Shown: positions 1-8,717, counted from the stretch's first letter. The stretch is DNA of 64,000 nt from Rhodanobacter sp. DHB23 (GCF_014842975.1 NZ_JACYXK010000017.1:1-64000); one strand, 5' to 3'. The notes: a model not told the origin generated them from the letters alone. Numbers and translations are program-made.

Positions 1-204
1 CGCGGCAAGGGCTACGCCATGAGTTTGAAGGTGCGTAAACGCATCGAGCAGTGCTTCGGCTGGGCCAAGACCGTCGGTGATTTGCGCAAGTTGCCGTTGG
101 TCGGGATGGCTAAGGTCAGCGCATGGGGGCACTGGAACTTCGCGGCCTACAACCTGATCCGGCTGGGCGGTATCGGCGAGTGGTGGAATCCCTCGCCGAC
201 CTGA
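1..204 (+). CDS. IS5-type transposase, C-terminal part (cut by window edge)
   Basis: The reading frame is open from base 1 to a TGA at 202-204. Its product matches the last ~65 residues of the complete transposase at 402-1511 almost residue for residue, including the RKRIEQ segment that carries the catalytic Glu of the DDE triad and the shared end GEWWNPSPT. It is therefore the C-terminus of a second, slightly diverged copy on the opposite strand, with its N-terminus left of the window. The ATG at 19 is internal to the family protein and is not a real start. Whether this copy is intact cannot be judged here. Confidence 0.85.
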   Translation, partial: RGKGYAMSLKVRKRIEQCFGWAKTVGDLRKLPLVGMAKVSAWGHWNFAAYNLIRLGGIGEWWNPSPT

Positions 205-299
205 GGAAACGTGCGTCCGGGGGGGCCATTACCGGGGGTTTTCGATCAACAAAATCGATCGATCGGCTTGGCGATAGGGGTTTCTCAACAGCCTGCTAG

Positions 300-1544
300 C
301 AGGCTGTTGAGAAGCACCCATCCAGCGATCGCACAATAGGTTCGGTGAATCATGAAACGGCCGCCATGGCATGGCGTTGTCGTCGCTGGACGCACGTCCC
401 CTCACGTCGGCGAGGGATTCCACCACTCACCAATACCGCCGAGCCGGATCAGGTTGTAGGCCGCAAAATTCCAGTGCACCCAGGCGCTGACCTTCGCCAA
501 ACCGACCAGGGGCAGCTTGCGTAGATCGCCGACGGTCTTGACCCAGCCAAAGCCCTGTTCGATGCGTTTGCGCACCTGCAGGCTGATGGCGTAGCCCTTG
601 CCACGCGCCGTGCGCCCGTCAATGGCGCTGCGCCGACCGTTGGCGGTGTTGCGGGCGATGTGCGCCTTGATACCGCGCTGCTTCAGCTGGCCGACGAAGT
701 CGCGCACGTCGTAACCCTTGTCGGCACCCAGCGTCGCGCCACGATGCAGGTGCGCATCAACCAAGGCCAAAGCGCCATCGCGCTCTCCCGTGCCCGTGGC
801 GTGACGGACGTCCACGCCCACCAGCAAGCCGTGGCGGTTTTCCATCAAGGCATTGGCCAGATAGGCCAGACGTGCCTGTTGACCTTGACCTTTGCGGGCC
901 AGCCGCGCGTCCGGGTCAGTGGTGGAGGCATGCGTGTCGTTGCTGCGCTTCTGACCACGGAAGTCGCTTCCATCCCCATCGTCCGCACCGTCCTTGGGAC
1001 GGAAGCTGCGGTGCGAGGCCCAGGCTTCCAGCAGCGTGCCATCCACCGAGAAGTGCTCGTCACTGACCAGTTCGCCCAGCCGGGCCAGTAGGACCGTGTG
1101 CGCGAAGAACCGCTGAGCGATCTCGGCGTCGAACAAGCGGTCGCGGTTGAACGAGAACGTGGAGTGGTCCCACACCGGGTCGTCGATATTCAGGCCCACG
1201 AACCAGCGAAACAGCAGGTTGTAGTTCAACTGCTCCATCAGCAGCCGCTCGCTGCGCACGCTGTAGACCACCTGCAGCAGCGAGGCCCGCAGTAGCCGTT
1301 CCGGCGGAATCGAGAGGCGGCCACCCGGTGCATAGCGCGACGCCAGGAGTTCGTCGAGTTCCTTCAGGATCGTGTCGACCAGCATGCGTAGCTTGCGGAT
1401 CGGATGATCGCCTGGCACGCGCTCGTCCACCGATACATACGAGAACATGCCCAACTGCTGGATATCTGCTCCGCGCACCGTGACAACCCGATCATTGATG
1501 AGGGCTATCATTGTCGCGACTGCGAGATGTTTCTCAACAGCCTG
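300..1544 (-). mobile_element. Complete IS5-type insertion sequence
   Basis: The element is bounded by imperfectly shown terminal inverted repeats: CAGGCTGTTGAGAA reading inward at 300-313 and TTCTCAACAGCCTG at 1531-1544. A CTAG tetranucleotide lies directly outside each end (296-299 and 1545-1548), as expected for a 4-bp target duplication of the YTAR type known for the IS5 group. It holds one transposase gene on the minus strand. Its left end abuts the right end of the other IS copy (281-295), so both share the CTAG at 296-299 and form a near-perfect palindrome at 281-313. Confidence 0.85.
402..1511 (-). CDS. IS5-type DDE transposase
   Basis: This 369-residue transposase has an N-terminal DUF772-like region (about residues 20-125) and a DDE domain. 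The likely catalytic residues are D157 (FSVDGTLLE), D264 (LGADKGYDV) and E318 (RKRIEQGFGW). It catalyses movement of the enclosing element. The gene fills nearly the whole IS, with the start only ~33 bp inside the right inverted repeat. The exact start is uncertain: the conserved part begins at MFSYVS, and a GTG a few codons downstream of the ATG would also serve. There is no frameshift or internal stop, so the enzyme looks intact. Confidence 0.9.
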   Translation of the reverse strand: MIALINDRVVTVRGADIQQLGMFSYVSVDERVPGDHPIRKLRMLVDTILKELDELLASRYAPGGRLSIPPERLLRASLLQVVYSVRSERLLMEQLNYNLLFRWFVGLNIDDPVWDHSTFSFNRDRLFDAEIAQRFFAHTVLLARLGELVSDEHFSVDGTLLEAWASHRSFRPKDGADDGDGSDFRGQKRSNDTHASTTDPDARLARKGQGQQARLAYLANALMENRHGLLVGVDVRHATGTGERDGALALVDAHLHRGATLGADKGYDVRDFVGQLKQRGIKAHIARNTANGRRSAIDGRTARGKGYAISLQVRKRIEQGFGWVKTVGDLRKLPLVGLAKVSAWVHWNFAAYNLIRLGGIGEWWNPSPT

Positions 1545-1632
1545 CTAGAGAAAATTAATACAAGCTCCGCGCACATGAGGGTTATGACTAATTCACGCCC
1601 CGGCCTGAATAAAAATACCCCCTAAAAATGAA

Positions 1633-2841
1633 TCAACCTCGCAACCCTGCGAGCTGTCCGCTTATATGATCGCCAAATTGCGGCCACGCAAATTGCTCAG
1701 CAAAAGCCATGCATGACCCACACAAGGCTCCGCGCATGGATAAAGTGAGGAGAGTCGCTTCTGCGAAAGCGGCATAATTGCCACTGTTCACTAGATAACC
1801 CGATTTGCCCTCGGCGACTGCATCAACTACACCGCCTGTGGCAAAAGCTACCGTAGGCAGACCATGAGCCGCCGCCTCCACTGCCACCATACCGAATCCT
1901 TCCGGATCACCAGGAATATCACGCACGGGAAACACGTGTACGTCTGCAGCACGGTAGATTGAACCAAGTACTTGGTAGTCGGTAATCGTACCTAGAAAGC
2001 GCAGATTTCCTTCCACATCTACTTGCTTGGCTGCAGCCCGAATGCTTTGTGGTGTCTGCGCCTGTGCATGCAACGCATCCTCGGGCGCACCGCCCACTAT
2101 CAACAGCAAGGTGTCAGGATGAACAGCAACAATGAGCGGCAGTACATGAGTAACAAATTCGCGCAGCCCCTTTCGCGTAGACAGGCGACCAACAGAGAGC
2201 AGCACGGGGCGACTACCAAGGCAATGATTCTGTCGAAAAATCGCCCTATCTGCATCTCTATCAAGCTCTTGCGCACCATAAATTCCAGCAGAATTTGCGA
2301 CCATAAGCTTATGAATTGCAGCAACAGGTAGATCAACACCTGGATGTACGATGCCGATACGCTCAGGCTCCACGCCAATGCCTTGTGCCAACACTGCAGT
2401 AGGTCGACTGTTGGCAATCACACGATCCATGCAGCGCAAAGCTGGCCGCCACAGGCAGCAATACACTGGATGGCGTACGGCAAGATCCAGCCCGTGTACG
2501 TACACCGCGGCGCGCGCACCACTTGCCCGCGCCACGAACCATGCCGCCAAGGCAGTGAGACCACTACCAGCCAGAACCACATCGGGCCTCCAAACACGGG
2601 CCACGCGCCATGCCTGCCACTGTGCATGGATCAGAAACTTCCATAATGGCTTGAACGGCACCTCATCAATCGTCACGTCTATCGGTGCAATGGCCGCAGA
2701 GCCCACGGGACCAACAATTCGAACATCCGCATGACGCGAAAGCTCATCTGCCATATGCCAGTTGAGCCGTTCCATCCCCCCCACAAGCGGGGGAAGATTG
2801 CGAGTGACTAACAGAATACGGGGCCTTGGCAAGTCAAGCAT
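1633..2841 (-). CDS. Family 4 glycosyltransferase (GT-B fold)
   Basis: This 402-residue protein has a GT-B layout. An N-terminal acceptor domain opens with a glycine-rich loop (LPPLVGGME, about residues 16-24). The C-terminal donor domain has SVGRLSTRKG near 215 and EGFGMVAVEAAAHG near 315-328, the E-x7-E type motif of retaining GT4 enzymes. It probably adds a sugar from a nucleotide donor to a surface glycan or lipid-linked acceptor; the sugar cannot be read from sequence. Its ATG overlaps the stop of the upstream GT2 gene (ATGCTTGA), so the two are translationally coupled. Base composition is clearly lower in GC than the genes to the right, which suggests recent acquisition together with the adjacent IS elements. 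Confidence 0.85.
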   Translation of the reverse strand: MLDLPRPRILLVTRNLPPLVGGMERLNWHMADELSRHADVRIVGPVGSAAIAPIDVTIDEVPFKPLWKFLIHAQWQAWRVARVWRPDVVLAGSGLTALAAWFVARASGARAAVYVHGLDLAVRHPVYCCLWRPALRCMDRVIANSRPTAVLAQGIGVEPERIGIVHPGVDLPVAAIHKLMVANSAGIYGAQELDRDADRAIFRQNHCLGSRPVLLSVGRLSTRKGLREFVTHVLPLIVAVHPDTLLLIVGGAPEDALHAQAQTPQSIRAAAKQVDVEGNLRFLGTITDYQVLGSIYRAADVHVFPVRDIPGDPEGFGMVAVEAAAHGLPTVAFATGGVVDAVAEGKSGYLVNSGNYAAFAEATLLTLSMRGALCGSCMAFAEQFAWPQFGDHISGQLAGLRG

Positions 2842-3718
2842 CTCGGCGATACATCAGCGCCGTGATCTGTTCTGATACCAGTCCGATCAAGAACACGATC
2901 ACCGCGGCGCTCCATAGCAATGTGCTGCCATTGGTAAGTCGGCTTTCGTGCAAGAAAGTCCAACCATAGTTGGCACATCCACTCAGAAAGAACACTGCAC
3001 TAGCCGGTGCGAAGAGCTTGAGCGGTGAGTACAGCGTTGCGATCTTGAAGATGATCAACAGGAAGCGCACGCCGTCCTTGATCGGCTTGATATGGCTCTT
3101 GCCCACCCGCTGCGCCGCCTTGATCGGCACGTAGGCCACCGGGTAGGCGCTGCGGAAGAAGGCCATGGTGCTGGTGGTGGGATAGCTGAAGCCGTTCGGA
3201 AGCAGGTAAAGGAACTCGCGGAACTTGTCCGCGCGCACGGCCCGGAAACCGGAAGTAAGGTCGACGACCTGGTGCCCGGTCATGCGGGTGGCCAGCCAGT
3301 TGTAGAGGGTGTTGGCGACGCCGCGGCCCACGCCGGCCTGGCTGCCCCAGTCGCGGGCGCCCACCGCCATGTCGTACCCCTCTTCCAGCCTGGCCAGCAG
3401 GCGCGCCACGTCGGCCGGGTCGTGCTGGCCGTCGCCATCCATGAATACCAGCACGTCACCCCGGGCTGCGCGCGCGCCGCGCTTGATGGCCGCGCCGTTG
3501 CCCATCGGGTACGGCGAGGAGAGGCAGGCGACGCCGGCCTCGGCGCAGACCCGGCGCGTGTCGTCGGTGGAACCGTCGTCCACCACGATGATCTCGGCGG
3601 CAGGCTGCGCGGCACGCAGGCGCGGCAGGAGCTCGGCCAGCGCCGGTGCTTCGTTCTTGGCGGGAAGGATGATGCTGAGGCGGTTCAACGGTGTGTTCCC
3701 CTGGTCTCCGTGAATCAT
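2834..3718 (-). CDS. Family 2 glycosyltransferase, DPM1-like, with C-terminal membrane segments
   Basis: This 294-residue GT-A enzyme shows LSIILPAKNE at the start of the fold, the VDDGSTDDT nucleotide-binding motif and FMDGDGQHDP with the metal-binding DxD. The family transfers sugars, often to polyprenyl phosphate. Two hydrophobic segments near the C-terminus suggest a membrane anchor. I start at the ATG at 3718; the open frame continues 114 bp further, but that part has no family similarity and runs into the pilB promoter region. It is divergent from pilB and overlaps the next glycosyltransferase by 8 bp. The 3' third is poorer in GC than the rest, so a composition break falls inside the gene near 3060. 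Confidence 0.85.
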   Translation of the reverse strand: MIHGDQGNTPLNRLSIILPAKNEAPALAELLPRLRAAQPAAEIIVVDDGSTDDTRRVCAEAGVACLSSPYPMGNGAAIKRGARAARGDVLVFMDGDGQHDPADVARLLARLEEGYDMAVGARDWGSQAGVGRGVANTLYNWLATRMTGHQVVDLTSGFRAVRADKFREFLYLLPNGFSYPTTSTMAFFRSAYPVAYVPIKAAQRVGKSHIKPIKDGVRFLLIIFKIATLYSPLKLFAPASAVFFLSGCANYGWTFLHESRLTNGSTLLWSAAVIVFLIGLVSEQITALMYRRDA

Positions 3719-3819
3719 AACGTGAAGCCCGCGCCACGACCGCGGCGGACCGCACGGATGACCTGCGGGGTGGACTGGGGTAGATTCGGCCGCAGCGAAA
3801 GACCAAGGGGGCGCCATCC

Positions 3820-5541
3820 ATGTCATCGACAATGCAAACGCCGCTCGCGGGGCTGACCGGGCTTGCCCGTCGCCTGGTGACCGAAGGGCTGCTGCCGGAA
3901 GCGGATGCCCGTCGCGCGGTGCAGGAAAGCACCCAGCAGCGGGCCACGCTGACCTCGTGGCTGCTGGACCAGAACCTGGTGGATGGCCTGCGCCTGCTGC
4001 GGCTGGCTTCGCAGGAGTTCGGCATGCCGATGCTGGACGTGACGGTGATGAATCCGGCGCAGTTGCCGGTCAACCTGGTCAGCGAGGCCTTGCTGACCAA
4101 GCACCGGGCCCTGCCGCTGTTCCAGCGCGGCAAGCGCCTGTTCGTGGGCATCGCCGACCCGATGCAGCTGAATGCGCTGGAGGAGATCAAGTTCCATTCC
4201 GGCTGCATGGTGGAGCCGATCCTGGTCGAGCGCGCCCAGCTCAACCGCGCCATCGACGTCGCGCTCAGCAGCATGCACGACGTGATGCCGGACATGGGTG
4301 GCGAGGATTTCGGCGACCTGGACACCGAAGGCGGCGACGGCGAGGAAGGCTCGACCGGCATCGACGCCAACGCCAACGACGACGCGCCGGTGGTGAAGTT
4401 CGTCAACAAGGTGCTGGTGGACGCGATCCGCCGCGGCGCCTCGGACATCCACTTCGAGCCGTTCGAGACCCAGTATCGCGTGCGCCTGCGCATGGACGGC
4501 ATGCTGCGCGCGGTGGCCAGCCCGCCGCTGAAGATGTCCAGCCGCATCGCCTCGCGCCTGAAGGTGATGGCGCAGCTCGACATCGCCGAGAAGCGCGTAC
4601 CGCAGGACGGTCGCATCAAGCTCAACCTCAGCAAGAGCCGGGCGGTGGACTTCCGCGTCAGCACCCTGCCCACGCTGTTCGGCGAGAAGATCGTGCTGCG
4701 CATCCTCGACGGCGCGGCGGCGAAGATCGGCATCGAGAAGCTGGGCTACGAGCCGGACCAGCAGAAGCTGTTCGTCGACGCCATCCACAAGCCCTACGGC
4801 ATGGTGCTGGTCACCGGCCCCACCGGCTCGGGCAAGACGGTGTCGCTGTACACCGGCCTCAACATGCTCAACACCGCCGAACGCAACATCTCCACGGCCG
4901 AGGACCCGGTGGAAATCCGCGTCGAGGGCATCAACCAGGTGCAGCAGAACGCCAAGCGCGGCATGACCTTCGCCAGCGCGCTGCGCTCCTTCCTGCGCCA
5001 GGACCCGGACGTGATCATGGTGGGCGAGATCCGCGACCTGGAAACCGCCGAGATCGCGATCAAGGCCGCGCAGACCGGCCACATGGTGCTCTCCACCCTG
5101 CACACCAACGACGCGGCGCAGACCATCTCGCGCCTGATGAACATGGGCATCGCGCCGTACAACATCACCTCCTCGGTCACCCTGATCATCGCCCAGCGCC
5201 TGGCGCGCCGCCTGCACAGTTGCAAGCGCGAGCAGCACCTGCCGCCGCAGGCCCTGCTGGCCGCCGGCTTCACCCAGAAGGAAATCGACGAGGGGTTCAC
5301 CCTCTACGAAGCCGTGGGTTGCGACGAGTGCAACGACGGCTACAAGGGCCGCGTCGGCATCTACCAGGTGATGCCCATGCTGGAAGAGATCCAGAAGATC
5401 GTGCTGCAGGGCGGCAATGCGCTGCAGATAGCCGAGGTCGCGCGGGCGGCCGGCATCAACGACCTGCGTGCCTCGGCCATGCTCAAGGTTAAGCAGGGCC
5501 TTACCAGCCTCACCGAGATCGACCGCGTGACCAAGGATTGA
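3820..5541 (+). CDS. pilB: Type IV pilus assembly ATPase PilB
   Basis: This 573-residue hexameric ATPase powers pilus extension at the inner membrane. An N-terminal T2SSE_N domain covers about residues 15-150. The ATPase core has Walker A GPTGSGKT at ~333-340, an Asp-box region (AEDPVEIR) and Walker B VIMVGEIRD at ~398, followed by the His-box region (STLHTNDA). Near the C-terminus only three cysteines of the usual zinc-binding tetracysteine are visible (C468, C501, C504); the first position appears to be His in RLHSCK. pilC follows after a 229-bp gap containing a REP palindrome. No pilin gene lies between them, unlike the pilB-pilA-pilC order of some Xanthomonads. Confidence 0.95.
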   Translation: MSSTMQTPLAGLTGLARRLVTEGLLPEADARRAVQESTQQRATLTSWLLDQNLVDGLRLLRLASQEFGMPMLDVTVMNPAQLPVNLVSEALLTKHRALPLFQRGKRLFVGIADPMQLNALEEIKFHSGCMVEPILVERAQLNRAIDVALSSMHDVMPDMGGEDFGDLDTEGGDGEEGSTGIDANANDDAPVVKFVNKVLVDAIRRGASDIHFEPFETQYRVRLRMDGMLRAVASPPLKMSSRIASRLKVMAQLDIAEKRVPQDGRIKLNLSKSRAVDFRVSTLPTLFGEKIVLRILDGAAAKIGIEKLGYEPDQQKLFVDAIHKPYGMVLVTGPTGSGKTVSLYTGLNMLNTAERNISTAEDPVEIRVEGINQVQQNAKRGMTFASALRSFLRQDPDVIMVGEIRDLETAEIAIKAAQTGHMVLSTLHTNDAAQTISRLMNMGIAPYNITSSVTLIIAQRLARRLHSCKREQHLPPQALLAAGFTQKEIDEGFTLYEAVGCDECNDGYKGRVGIYQVMPMLEEIQKIVLQGGNALQIAEVARAAGINDLRASAMLKVKQGLTSLTEIDRVTKD

Positions 5542-5553
5542 CGTTGCCGCCCC

Positions 5554-5631
5554 GTAGGAGCACACCCTGTGCGCGATGGCCCTGGTGCTTGATCAGAGCC
5601 AAGAGCCATCGCGCACAGGGTGCGCTCCTAC
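5554..5631. repeat. REP-like palindrome, copy 1 (pilB-pilC gap)
   Basis: The element begins GTAGGAGCACACCCTGTGCG and ends with the reverse complement CGCACAGGGTGCGCTCCTAC. Two inner arms (GATGGC... and ...GCCATC) surround an AGAGCC-type core, giving one long imperfect hairpin of about 78 nt. It sits in the pilB-pilC gap and could end or stabilise the pilB transcript. Confidence 0.9.
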
Positions 5632-5770
5632 AGGACAGCCACGCGGACTTCACACCGCGAAGCTGCGGCGGACGCCACGGTTTTAAGGCAGGAAAATGAC
5701 GTAAGCTACGGTATCGGAACGGTTCCGCGGCCCAGATTGCCTGCCGGAACGCACCACAGGGGAACAGCGC

Positions 5771-7042
5771 ATGGCTACGGCACCCGCAACCGTAAAGAAA
5801 GACACGCGCGCGCTCGGCGCCGAGCGCAGTGCGGTCAGCAAGCTCACCGTCTACGAGTGGGTGGCGCTGGACAAGCGCGGCAAGCTCATGAAGGGCGACA
5901 TGCCGGCGAAGAACGCCTCGCTGGTGAAGGCCGAATTGCGCCGCCAGGGCATGAACCCGCAGACCGTGAAGGAGCGCGCCAAGCCGCTGTTCGGCGCCGC
6001 GGGCAGCAAGGTGACGCCGCGCGACGTCGCGGTGTTCAGCCGCCAGATCGCCACCATGATGACCTCCGGCGTGCCGATGGTGCAGTCCTTCGACATCATC
6101 GCCGACGGCCAGAAGAACGTCCGCTTCAAGAACATCCTGATGGACGTGAAGCAGGGCCTCGAGGGCGGCCAGGCGCTGCACGAGGCGCTGGGCCGCTACC
6201 CGGTACAGTTCGACGAGCTGTACCGCAACCTGGTCCGCGCCGGCGAAGCCTCCGGCGTGCTGGACACCGTGCTGGACACCGTGGCCACCTACAAGGAACG
6301 CACCGAGGCGCTGAAGAAGAAGATCAAGAAGGCGCTGTTCTATCCCATCATGGTGGTTGCAGTGGCTTTTGCCGTCAGCATGATCATGCTGCTGTTCGTG
6401 GTGCCGGTCTTCGCGGACACCTTCAAGAACGCCGGCGCCTCCCTGCCCGCCCCCACCCAGTTCGTGGTCAGCGCCTCGGAGTTCATGAAGAGCTGGTGGT
6501 TGCTGATCATCGTCATCGTCATCGGCGGCGTGGTGGGCCTGATTGAGGGCAAGCGCCGTTCGGTGAAGTTCGCCCATTTCCTCGACCGTGTCACGCTGAA
6601 GTTGCCGGTATTCGGCAAGATCATGCGCGAATCGGCCATCGCGCGTTTCGCCCGCACCCTGGGCGTCACCTTCCACGCCGGCGTGCCGCTGGTGGAAGCC
6701 CTGGACTCCGTCTCCGGCGCCACCGGCAGCGTGGTCTACGGCGATGCCGTTAAGCAGATGCGCGACGACATCTCGGTGGGCCACCAGTTGCAGCTGGCGA
6801 TGAAGCAGACCGGCCTGTTCCCCAACATGGTGGTGCAGATGACCGCCATCGGCGAGGAATCCGGCGCGCTGGACAACATGCTGTTCAAGGTCGCCGAGTT
6901 CTACGAGGAAGAGGTCGAGAACGCGGTCGACACCCTCTCCACCCTGCTCGAACCCATGATCATGGTGATCCTGGGCGTGGTGGTGGGCGGCATGGTGGTG
7001 GCGCTGTACCTGCCGATCTTCAAGCTCGCCGGCACGTTCTGA
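5771..7042 (+). CDS. pilC: Type IV pilus inner-membrane platform protein PilC
   Basis: This 423-residue polytopic protein of the GspF/PilC family forms the inner-membrane platform under the pilus and couples PilB to pilin extraction. Two repeated T2SF domains are visible (about residues 85-205 and 285-410), each starting with a cytoplasmic helical bundle (VFSRQIATMMTSGVPM; FARTLGVTFHAGVPLVEAL). Three hydrophobic stretches lie near 190-215, 235-255 and 390-415. The N-terminal extension to about residue 25 is poorly conserved, so a start at an internal codon is possible. It belongs with pilB and pilD but has its own upstream gap with a palindromic motif at 5714-5728. Confidence 0.95.
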   Translation: MATAPATVKKDTRALGAERSAVSKLTVYEWVALDKRGKLMKGDMPAKNASLVKAELRRQGMNPQTVKERAKPLFGAAGSKVTPRDVAVFSRQIATMMTSGVPMVQSFDIIADGQKNVRFKNILMDVKQGLEGGQALHEALGRYPVQFDELYRNLVRAGEASGVLDTVLDTVATYKERTEALKKKIKKALFYPIMVVAVAFAVSMIMLLFVVPVFADTFKNAGASLPAPTQFVVSASEFMKSWWLLIIVIVIGGVVGLIEGKRRSVKFAHFLDRVTLKLPVFGKIMRESAIARFARTLGVTFHAGVPLVEALDSVSGATGSVVYGDAVKQMRDDISVGHQLQLAMKQTGLFPNMVVQMTAIGEESGALDNMLFKVAEFYEEEVENAVDTLSTLLEPMIMVILGVVVGGMVVALYLPIFKLAGTF

Positions 7043-7055
7043 TCCTCTTGTTGCG

Positions 7056-7133
7056 GTAGGAGCGCACCCTGTGCGCGATGGCTCTGGCGCTCGTTCGGAG
7101 CCAAGAGCATTCGCGCACAGGGTGCGCTCCTGC
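7056..7133. repeat. REP-like palindrome, copy 2 (pilC-pilD gap)
   Basis: This has the same ends as copy 1 (GTAGGAGCGCACCCTGTGCG ... GGTGCGCTCCTGC) and lies 13 bp after the pilC stop. The loop differs from other copies (CGCTCGTTCGGAG) while both arms are conserved, which indicates selection on the hairpin. Confidence 0.9.
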
Positions 7134-7180
7134 ATGCGACACCGTAAGCTTCGAGCGCCCCCAGCCGCCATCCGACGCGC

Positions 7181-8038
7181 ATGCCCGATTTCCCCCTACC
7201 CGCGTGGATCGCCCTTGCCGCCGTGCTCGGCCTGCTGGTGGGCAGCTTCCTCAACGTGGTGATACTGCGCCTGCCCGAGCGCATGGCCGCCGAATGGCGG
7301 CGCGAGGCGCGCGACGTGCTGGAGCTGGAAGCCACCGACGAAGCCCTGCCGCCCGGCATCGTGCGCGAACCTTCGCACTGCCCCCACTGCAAGCATCCGC
7401 TCTCGGCGGCGGACAACATCCCGCTGTTCGGCTGGCTGCTGCTCGGCGGACGTTGCCGCTACTGCAAGACGGGGATCTCGATCCAGTACCCCTTGGTGGA
7501 ACTGCTGAGCGGCGTGCTCAGCGCCATCGTGGTGTGGAAACTCGGCCCGACCTGGCCGGCGCTGGCCGGGCTCGTGCTGACCTGGACGCTGGTCGCGCTC
7601 TCGGGCATCGACTTCCGCACGCAGCTGCTGCCCGACCAGCTCACCCTGCCGCTGCTGTGGCTGGGCCTGCTGCTGGCGCTGAAGGCCACGTTCGTCGCCA
7701 CGTCCGGCGCCATCGTCGGCGCGGTCATCGGCTACCTCAGCCTGTGGAGCGTGTACTGGCTGTTCAAGCTGCTCACCGGCAAGGAAGGCATGGGCCATGG
7801 CGACTTCAAGCTGCTGGCCGCGCTGGGCGCGTGGATGGGACCGATGGCGCTGCTGCCCATCGTGCTGCTCTCCTCGCTGGTCGGCGCCATCGTGGGCGGC
7901 GGCCTGATCGCCCTGCGCCGCCACGAAAGCGGCGCGCCCATGCCGTTCGGCCCCTTCATCGCCATGGCCGGCTGGGTGTGGTTCGTGGCCGGCGACAGCC
8001 TGCTGCACGCCTACCTGCGGCTCACGGGCCTGCGATGA
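7181..8038 (+). CDS. pilD: Prepilin leader peptidase / N-methyltransferase PilD
   Basis: This 285-residue A24 aspartic peptidase removes the prepilin leader at the cytoplasmic membrane face and methylates the new N-terminus. The N-terminal methylase-type domain carries two zinc-type cysteine pairs, C67/C70 (CPHC) and C92/C95 (CRYC). The catalytic aspartates are D144 (GIDFRTQLLPD) and D208 (GHGDFKLLAALGAW). About seven or eight hydrophobic segments are present. Its stop overlaps the coaE start (ATGA), so both are translated from one mRNA, the arrangement seen in related Xanthomonads. Confidence 0.96.
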   Translation: MPDFPLPAWIALAAVLGLLVGSFLNVVILRLPERMAAEWRREARDVLELEATDEALPPGIVREPSHCPHCKHPLSAADNIPLFGWLLLGGRCRYCKTGISIQYPLVELLSGVLSAIVVWKLGPTWPALAGLVLTWTLVALSGIDFRTQLLPDQLTLPLLWLGLLLALKATFVATSGAIVGAVIGYLSLWSVYWLFKLLTGKEGMGHGDFKLLAALGAWMGPMALLPIVLLSSLVGAIVGGGLIALRRHESGAPMPFGPFIAMAGWVWFVAGDSLLHAYLRLTGLR

Positions 8039-8643
8039 GCAATTACATCATCGCCCTCACCGGCGGCATCGCCGCCGGCAAGAGCGCGGTGACGCGGCGC
8101 TTCGCCGCCTTGGGCGTGCCGGTGCACGACGCCGACGTGGCCGCGCGCGACGTGGTCGCGCCCGGCAACGAAGGGCTGGCCGACGTGGTCGCCGCTTTCG
8201 GCAACGGGGTGCTGGATGCCGAAGGCCGGCTGGATCGCCCCGCCATGCGCCGCCATGTGTTCGCCGATCCCGCGGCGCGACGGACGCTGGAGGCCATCGT
8301 CCATCCGCGCGTGCGCCAGTGGCTGCACGAACGGGCGCTGGCCGACACGGCGCCGTACTGCCTGCTGGCGATCCCGCTGCTGGTCGAGAACATCGGGCAT
8401 TACCGCTGGGTCGACCGCGTGCTGTTGGTCGATGCCCCGGTGGAACTGCAACTGGCCCGGCTGATAGCCCGCGACGGCATCGACGAGGCCTTGGCCCTGC
8501 GCATGCTGGCGCAGCAGGCCAACCGCGAGCAGCGGCTCACGCTGGCCCATGACGTGATCGACAACAGTGGCGACGAGGCGGCGCTGGATGCGGCTGTGGC
8601 GACGCTGCACCGGCGCTACCTCGCACTCGCGGCGGCCCGGTAG
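8035..8643 (+). CDS. coaE: Dephospho-CoA kinase
   Basis: This 202-residue P-loop kinase catalyses the last step of coenzyme A synthesis, phosphorylating the ribose 3'-hydroxyl of dephospho-CoA. The Walker A motif is at residues 9-17 (TGGIAAGKS). The DADVAAR segment of the substrate site and the HPRVRQWL motif of the lid region are present. The ATG at 8035 overlaps the pilD stop by 4 bp. The TAG stop at 8641-8643 is supplied by the first bases of the REP palindrome that follows. Confidence 0.96.
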   Translation: MSNYIIALTGGIAAGKSAVTRRFAALGVPVHDADVAARDVVAPGNEGLADVVAAFGNGVLDAEGRLDRPAMRRHVFADPAARRTLEAIVHPRVRQWLHERALADTAPYCLLAIPLLVENIGHYRWVDRVLLVDAPVELQLARLIARDGIDEALALRMLAQQANREQRLTLAHDVIDNSGDEAALDAAVATLHRRYLALAAAR

Positions 8644-8717
8644 GAGCGCACCCTGTGCGCGATGGCTCTGATGCTGGATCAAAGCCAAAAGCATTCGCGC
8701 ACAGGGTGCGCTCCTAC
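8640..8717. repeat. REP-like palindrome, copy 3, between convergent coaE and ldcA
   Basis: The palindrome provides TAG at 8641-8643 (coaE) and, on the other strand, TAG at 8716-8714 (ldcA). The two genes thus end exactly at the two tips of one hairpin, which would suit a bidirectional terminator. Confidence 0.92.

Noticed and set aside
205-299. A gene in the gap between the two IS transposase genes
   Set aside because: Only IS tails and inverted repeats are present; the small minus-strand frame there is IS-derived.
3823-5565. Long minus-strand open frame (about 580 codons) opposite pilB
   Set aside because: It is a by-product of GC-rich third positions in pilB; its His/Gln/Ala-rich product has no family pattern.
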